This document shows positions 6,453-8,914 of a stretch of 8,914 bases of DNA, piece after piece. Numbering within the stretch: position 1 is the stretch's first letter; each line of letters opens with the position of its first letter. Source of the DNA: DASSHC01 sp035693105 (lineage in GTDB: Bacteria; Chloroflexota; Chloroflexia; Thermomicrobiales; Thermomicrobiaceae); the NCBI GenBank assembly GCA_035693105.1, contig DASSHC010000149.1:1-8914 (forward strand). Direction: 5' to 3'. The position numbers were made by a program, and so were the translations under genes. The notes under the pieces are model-generated. The model did not search any database. It saw only the letters and a program-made list of their open reading frames with translations, and was not told where the DNA came from.

Positions 6453-7406
6453 GTGGCTGAGGACGTCAAGAGCGAGACTGCCCTTCGCGGCGCCGGCGCG
6501 GTGTCGGCCGGCGCTTCGCGACTGTCGCGCGCGGAGGAGACCGTCCCGCGCACCTACCTGCAGCAGTCGTGGGCCCGCTTCAAGCACAACCGGCTGGCGG
6601 TGGCCTCGCTGTTCGTGGTGATCCTGATTCTGGTCTTCGGCTTCGGCGCGCCGCTGATTTCCCACTTTTTCACGCACCAGGGCTACGCCGATCAGTCACT
6701 CTTGGACCGCTTCAAGAAGATTGGCTCGTCGGGGCATATTCTGGGCACGGATAACCTCGGCCGCGACGTCTTCACCCGGCTGGCCTACGCGGTGCGCGTC
6801 TCGATGGAGGTCGCGCTCCTCGGCACGGTCAGCGCCTTGACGCTCGGCGTGGCGCTCGGTTCGATCGCCGGCTACTACGGCGGCTTCGTCGACACCGTCA
6901 TCATGCGCCTGGTCGACACGCTCCTCTCGATCCCGACCCTCTATCTGCTGATCTTCGTCGGCAGCATGTTCACGATCGGCCCGAGCGCGCTGGCGCTGGT
7001 GATCGCGGCCGTCGGCTGGATGGGGCTCTCCCGGCTGGTCCGCGGCGAGATCATGGCGGTGCGCAACCGCGAGTACGTGGTCGCGGCGCAGGTGGTTGGG
7101 GTGCCGGACAGCCGCATCATCATGCGGCACATCATTCCCAACATCGCTCCGATCGTGATCGTCTGGGCCACGCTGCGCCTGCCGGCCTTCATTCTGATCG
7201 AGGCGTCGCTGAGCTTCCTGGGTCTGGGCGTGCACCCGCCGGTGCCGAGCCTGGGGAACATGCTGAACGGCGCGATCACCTATATGTCGCAGTCGTGGTC
7301 GCTGGTCTTCATTCCGGGCTTCGTGATCTACATCGCGGTGCTGGCGATCAACCTCTTCGGCAATGGCCTGCGCGACGCGCTCGACCCGCGCCTGGGCGAG
7401 CGCTAG
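6453..7406 (+). CDS. ABC transporter permease, DppC/OppC type
   Basis: Second inner-membrane channel subunit, expected to pair with the DppB-like protein. It starts with GTG, preceded eight bases upstream by Shine-Dalgarno GGGAGG (6439-6444); 317 residues. The N-terminal tail (1-35) is polar and cytoplasmic, then comes the OppC_N region (SWARFKHNRLAVASL, 39-53) with TM1 about 48-70. The family motif LGTDNLGRDVFTRL is at 97-110. The EAA-type loop is YVVAAQVVGVPDSRIIMRHI (208-227), followed by IPNIAP. Near the end is the conserved EASLSFLGLGVHPPVPSLGN (250-269), then FGNGLRDALDPR. All features are intact. No ATP-binding subunit gene follows: the next 278 bases are non-coding and the next gene is on the opposite strand. 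Confidence 0.95.
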   Translation: MAEDVKSETALRGAGAVSAGASRLSRAEETVPRTYLQQSWARFKHNRLAVASLFVVILILVFGFGAPLISHFFTHQGYADQSLLDRFKKIGSSGHILGTDNLGRDVFTRLAYAVRVSMEVALLGTVSALTLGVALGSIAGYYGGFVDTVIMRLVDTLLSIPTLYLLIFVGSMFTIGPSALALVIAAVGWMGLSRLVRGEIMAVRNREYVVAAQVVGVPDSRIIMRHIIPNIAPIVIVWATLRLPAFILIEASLSFLGLGVHPPVPSLGNMLNGAITYMSQSWSLVFIPGFVIYIAVLAINLFGNGLRDALDPRLGER

Positions 7407-7434
7407 GAGGGGTTCTCAGGCACCGCCCCTCTTT
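7407..7434 (+). terminator. Possible terminator of the transporter cluster
   Basis: GAGGGG (7407-7412) begins right after the permease stop codon and pairs with CCCCTC (7426-7431), leaving a 13-base loop and only TTT after the stem. This is a modest terminator at best. The right arm can instead pair with AGAGGGGCG further downstream (7474-7482), so two folds compete. Confidence 0.35.
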
Positions 7435-7482
7435 GGACGGCTCTGTTCGCGCCGTGCGCGTCTCCGCTCGGAGAGAGGGGCG
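7424..7482. other. Multi-branched inverted-repeat structure in the spacer after the permeases
   Basis: CGCCCCTCT (7424-7432) pairs perfectly over nine bases with AGAGGGGCG (7474-7482). Inside lie two abutting small hairpins: CGCGC-cgt-GCGCG (7448-7460) and TCTCC-gctc-GGAGA (7461-7474). Together they can form a three-way junction; the last base of the second hairpin is shared with the outer stem. It may be a decayed repeat unit, a transcript-end structure or a structured RNA. I recognise no known RNA family. Confidence 0.35.
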
Positions 7483-7519
7483 CTGCCCGTCGAACAGGTT
7501 GGGTCCCAGTCCAGGTCGT

Positions 7520-7545
7520 ATCCCTCCACTTCGGTCGGGATGACA
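7520..7545 (+). repeat. REP-like palindromic element, copy A
   Basis: A 26-base unit beginning ATCCCTCCACT and ending CGGGATGACA. Its ends ATCCC and GGGAT are complementary, so each copy can form a small imperfect hairpin. It matches copy B, which lies inverted 60 bases away, at 22 of 26 positions. Elements of this general form are dispersed in intergenic regions of many GC-rich genomes. Confidence 0.6.
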
Positions 7546-7605
7546 TGGTTAGGGACGCGGCCTACCGGATGATGCAACGTGTGGTCGTTCGCCCCTATCT
7601 CCCCC

Positions 7606-7631
7606 GGTCATCCCGAGCGGAGTCGAGGGAT
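7606..7631 (-). repeat. REP-like palindromic element, copy B (inverted)
   Basis: On the minus strand this reads ATCCCTCGACTCC at its start and CGGGATGACC at its end, with the same layout as copy A and four differences. The two copies face each other across 60 bases, the arrangement of paired REP elements (BIME-like). The pair sits between the convergent ends of the permease and monooxygenase genes, a usual location for such repeats, where they can stabilise or terminate converging transcripts. Confidence 0.6.
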
Positions 7632-7684
7632 CCGTCGTGGAGCGGCGCCCAATGGAGTCGATAGGGACGGATGGTGCATTTTCC

Positions 7685-8614
7685 TCACGCCTTTCCCAGG
7701 CCCACGATCTCGGCCAGGCGCTCGGCTTGATCGAGTTGGTCGAAGACCGGGTTGAGCAGGATCTCGTTCGCCCCAGCCTCGGCTACCTCCGCGATACGCG
7801 CGCGGCATTCGGCGGCGTCGCCGAAGACGCTGACGCGTAGGGCCAACTCGTCGGAGCCGTAGTAGCCGCGAAACCATTGACGCAGGCGGTTCTCGGCGCG
7901 GACACGATCGTCGTCGACCGCGATGTAGAGGCGCTTGGCGATGGTGAAGCGGGCAGGGTCGCGCCCGGCTTCGTGGAGGAATTCGTTCAGCATGGCGGCG
8001 TGCTGTTTGAAGGAGTCGATGGCGCTGGAGCCGGCACCCATCCAACCATCGGCCCGGCGCGCGGCGCGGCGCAGAGCGGCGGGCTGCCGGCCGCCGAACC
8101 AGATCGGCGGCGCGGGACGCTGCACCGGCTTCGGTTCCATGGGCAGGTCGCGGAGCTGCTGAAACGTGCCATCGAGCGTCGTGCTCGGCTCAGTCCAGAG
8201 CGCGCGCAGCACGCGCAGGCTCTCGTTGAAGCGGCGCACGCGGTGGTCTGGGGAGAGCCCGAAGGCCGGGTAGCGATCCAGGTGGCCGCCGAGGCCCAGG
8301 CCGACAGTCAGCCGGCCGTTGGAGAGTTGGTCGAGCGTCGCCAGGCTCTTGGCGAGCTGCACGGGGTTGCGCAGCGGCAGCACCAGCACCGAGGCGCCGA
8401 GGCGGGGGCGCGTAGTCAGCGCCGCCACGTAGCTCAAGAGACTGACTGGCTCCAGAGTGGCAGCGGTGCCGATGATCTGCTCCTGCGTCCAGAGACTGGC
8501 GTAGCCCAGTTCTTCGGCCTGCCGCACCGCGCGGCGGATCAGGTCGTAGTCGACCGGCTCATCGACAAAGATCTGCGGGATCGCGACGCCGTAGGTTACT
8601 CCGCCCAAAGCCAT
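7685..8614 (-). CDS. Luciferase-like monooxygenase family oxidoreductase (F420- or flavin-dependent)
   Basis: Cytoplasmic oxidoreductase with a TIM-barrel fold, 309 residues, family-typical length. The ATG at 8614 is preceded by a near-perfect Shine-Dalgarno, AAAGGAGGG (8619-8627). The N-terminal strand VAIPQIF (10-16) is followed by ARRAVRQAEELGYASLW-like sequence (27-42), then the strongly conserved block from LEPVSLLSYVAALTTRPRLG (54-73) through VLPLRNPVQLAKSLATLDQLSNGR (78-101) and LTVGLGLG. PIWFGG (170-175) and RADGWM (187-192) are further family motifs, and GANEILL (281-287) is the usual late strand. Many relatives, particularly in Actinomycetota and Chloroflexota, use coenzyme F420 (annotated as LLM class F420-dependent oxidoreductases); others use FMN. 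The cofactor and substrate cannot be decided from sequence here. It is convergent with the transporter genes and probably monocistronic, since a tRNA terminator lies upstream. Confidence 0.92.
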   Translation of the reverse strand: MALGGVTYGVAIPQIFVDEPVDYDLIRRAVRQAEELGYASLWTQEQIIGTAATLEPVSLLSYVAALTTRPRLGASVLVLPLRNPVQLAKSLATLDQLSNGRLTVGLGLGGHLDRYPAFGLSPDHRVRRFNESLRVLRALWTEPSTTLDGTFQQLRDLPMEPKPVQRPAPPIWFGGRQPAALRRAARRADGWMGAGSSAIDSFKQHAAMLNEFLHEAGRDPARFTIAKRLYIAVDDDRVRAENRLRQWFRGYYGSDELALRVSVFGDAAECRARIAEVAEAGANEILLNPVFDQLDQAERLAEIVGLGKA

Positions 8615-8773
8615 GCCGCCCTCCTTTCAAACGTGATCGCCGCCTGACGATAGCGCATCTGCCGGGGGTACAGCCAGCGTACAGTTCGAACGCCAGCACC
8701 GGAGCGCGGCATTTGGATCGGCGGCCTTTGTACAATCCACGAGGCGCAGGTCGAGAGTCCGCGCCGCGACAAT
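8615..8773. other. Upstream region of the monooxygenase gene
   Basis: These 159 bases separate the tRNA terminator from the monooxygenase start. On the minus strand CTGTAC occurs twice, 11 bases apart (within 8668-8687), about one helical turn, which could be a regulator site. No convincing -35/-10 pair was found for the monooxygenase; TATCGT (8647-8652) resembles a -10 box but has no -35 partner. Confidence 0.3.
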
Positions 8774-8797
8774 AAAAAAGACCTCCCGAAGGAGGTC
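8774..8797 (-). terminator. Intrinsic terminator of the tRNA-His transcript
   Basis: Read on the minus strand, GACCTCC and GGAGGTC form a perfect 7-bp stem capped by the very stable TTCG tetraloop, followed at once by six T (8774-8779). It starts six bases after the CCA end of the tRNA. This is a textbook Rho-independent terminator and separates the RNA genes from the monooxygenase gene downstream. Confidence 0.93.
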
Positions 8798-8802
8798 AGT
8801 TG

Positions 8803-8878
8803 TGGGGTGTCCCGCGGGGCTTGAACCCGCAACCCCTGGTTCCACAGACCAGTGCTCTGCCGATTGAGCTAGGGACAC
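8803..8878 (-). tRNA. tRNA-His (anticodon GUG)
   Basis: A complete cloverleaf: acceptor stem GTGTCCC/GGGACAC, U8-A9, D stem GCTC/GAGC with loop AATCGGCA, anticodon stem CTGGT/ACCAG with loop CTGTGGA (anticodon GTG, plus-strand 8843-8845), variable GGGTT, and T stem GCGGG/CCCGC with loop TTCAAGC. The discriminator base is C73 and a G lies just 5' of the acceptor stem (8879), so the histidine identity pair G-1:C73 is genomically encoded. The 3' CCA is also encoded (8803-8805). It reads codons CAC and CAU. Confidence 0.97.
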
Positions 8879-8881
8879 CGT

Positions 8882-8914
8882 GCCGAATGATGCCGGGCGA
8901 GTAAGCCGAGTTCT
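8882..8914 (-). ncRNA. rnpB: RNase P RNA, 3' end (partial; runs off the right edge)
   Basis: On the minus strand the edge reads AGAACTCGGCTTAC (8901-8914), which matches the highly conserved 3' segment of bacterial RNase P RNA (ACAGAAYCCGGCUUA-type: the 3' strand of helix P4 and the following joining region). The following TCGCCCGGCATC (8889-8900) would be the 3' strand of helix P1. Only about 30 bases are visible, so helix partners cannot be checked. The exact 3' end is uncertain. It lies only a few bases upstream of tRNA-His on the same strand, so the two are probably co-transcribed and end at the terminator at 8774-8797. Confidence 0.6.

Noticed and set aside
7520..7631. CRISPR array
   Set aside because: Only two copies, in opposite orientation and with 22 of 26 identity; a CRISPR array needs direct, nearly identical repeats at regular spacing.
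7608..8045. 145-codon minus-strand open frame overlapping the monooxygenase 3' half
   Set aside because: It is an Arg-rich frame-shifted shadow of the monooxygenase gene that reads through a REP-like repeat; no motif or ribosome site.
8596..8878. Overlapping 78- and 83-codon minus-strand frames across the tRNA and terminator
   Set aside because: They read through tRNA-His and the intrinsic terminator; the apparent protein is only a translation of RNA gene and spacer.

Overview
This is a GC-rich bacterial chromosome segment of ordinary protein-coding character. The gene content (bacterial AlaRS, a family 5 ABC binding lipoprotein with two permeases, a luciferase-like monooxygenase of the F420/flavin type) and short REP-like palindromes suggest a Chloroflexota-type genome, perhaps near Thermomicrobia/Sphaerobacter. 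That placement is an impression from the sequence, not a phylogenetic result.

Layout: the left end (1-3039, minus strand) holds alaS, complete at 878 codons, followed 46 bases downstream by the start of a second minus-strand gene that runs off the window edge. A 422-base divergent intergenic region (3040-3461) carries a good sigma-70-type promoter for alaS, with a 10-base palindrome at the predicted start site, plus a second inverted repeat and a GC-rich hairpin on the side facing the transporter genes.

The centre (3462-7406, plus strand) is a three-gene transporter cluster: an extracytoplasmic family 5 solute-binding lipoprotein (DppA/OppA type), a DppB-like permease and a DppC-like permease. 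A strong 11-bp GC-rich hairpin separates the binding-protein gene from the permeases and probably reduces read-through, so the binding protein would be made in excess. No ATP-binding subunit genes follow; the plus-strand cluster ends in a structured, repeat-rich spacer (7407-7684) that contains two inverted copies of a REP-like element.

The right end (7685-8914, minus strand) carries a luciferase-like monooxygenase gene, then tRNA-His(GUG) with encoded CCA and a textbook intrinsic terminator. At the extreme right edge, directly upstream of the tRNA, is what looks like the 3' end of RNase P RNA (rnpB). If correct, rnpB and tRNA-His form one transcript in which the ribozyme's own substrate sits at its 3' end. 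This is the most interesting arrangement seen. I found no CRISPR, insertion sequence, prophage, toxin-antitoxin or other defence system, and no clearly undescribed protein system.
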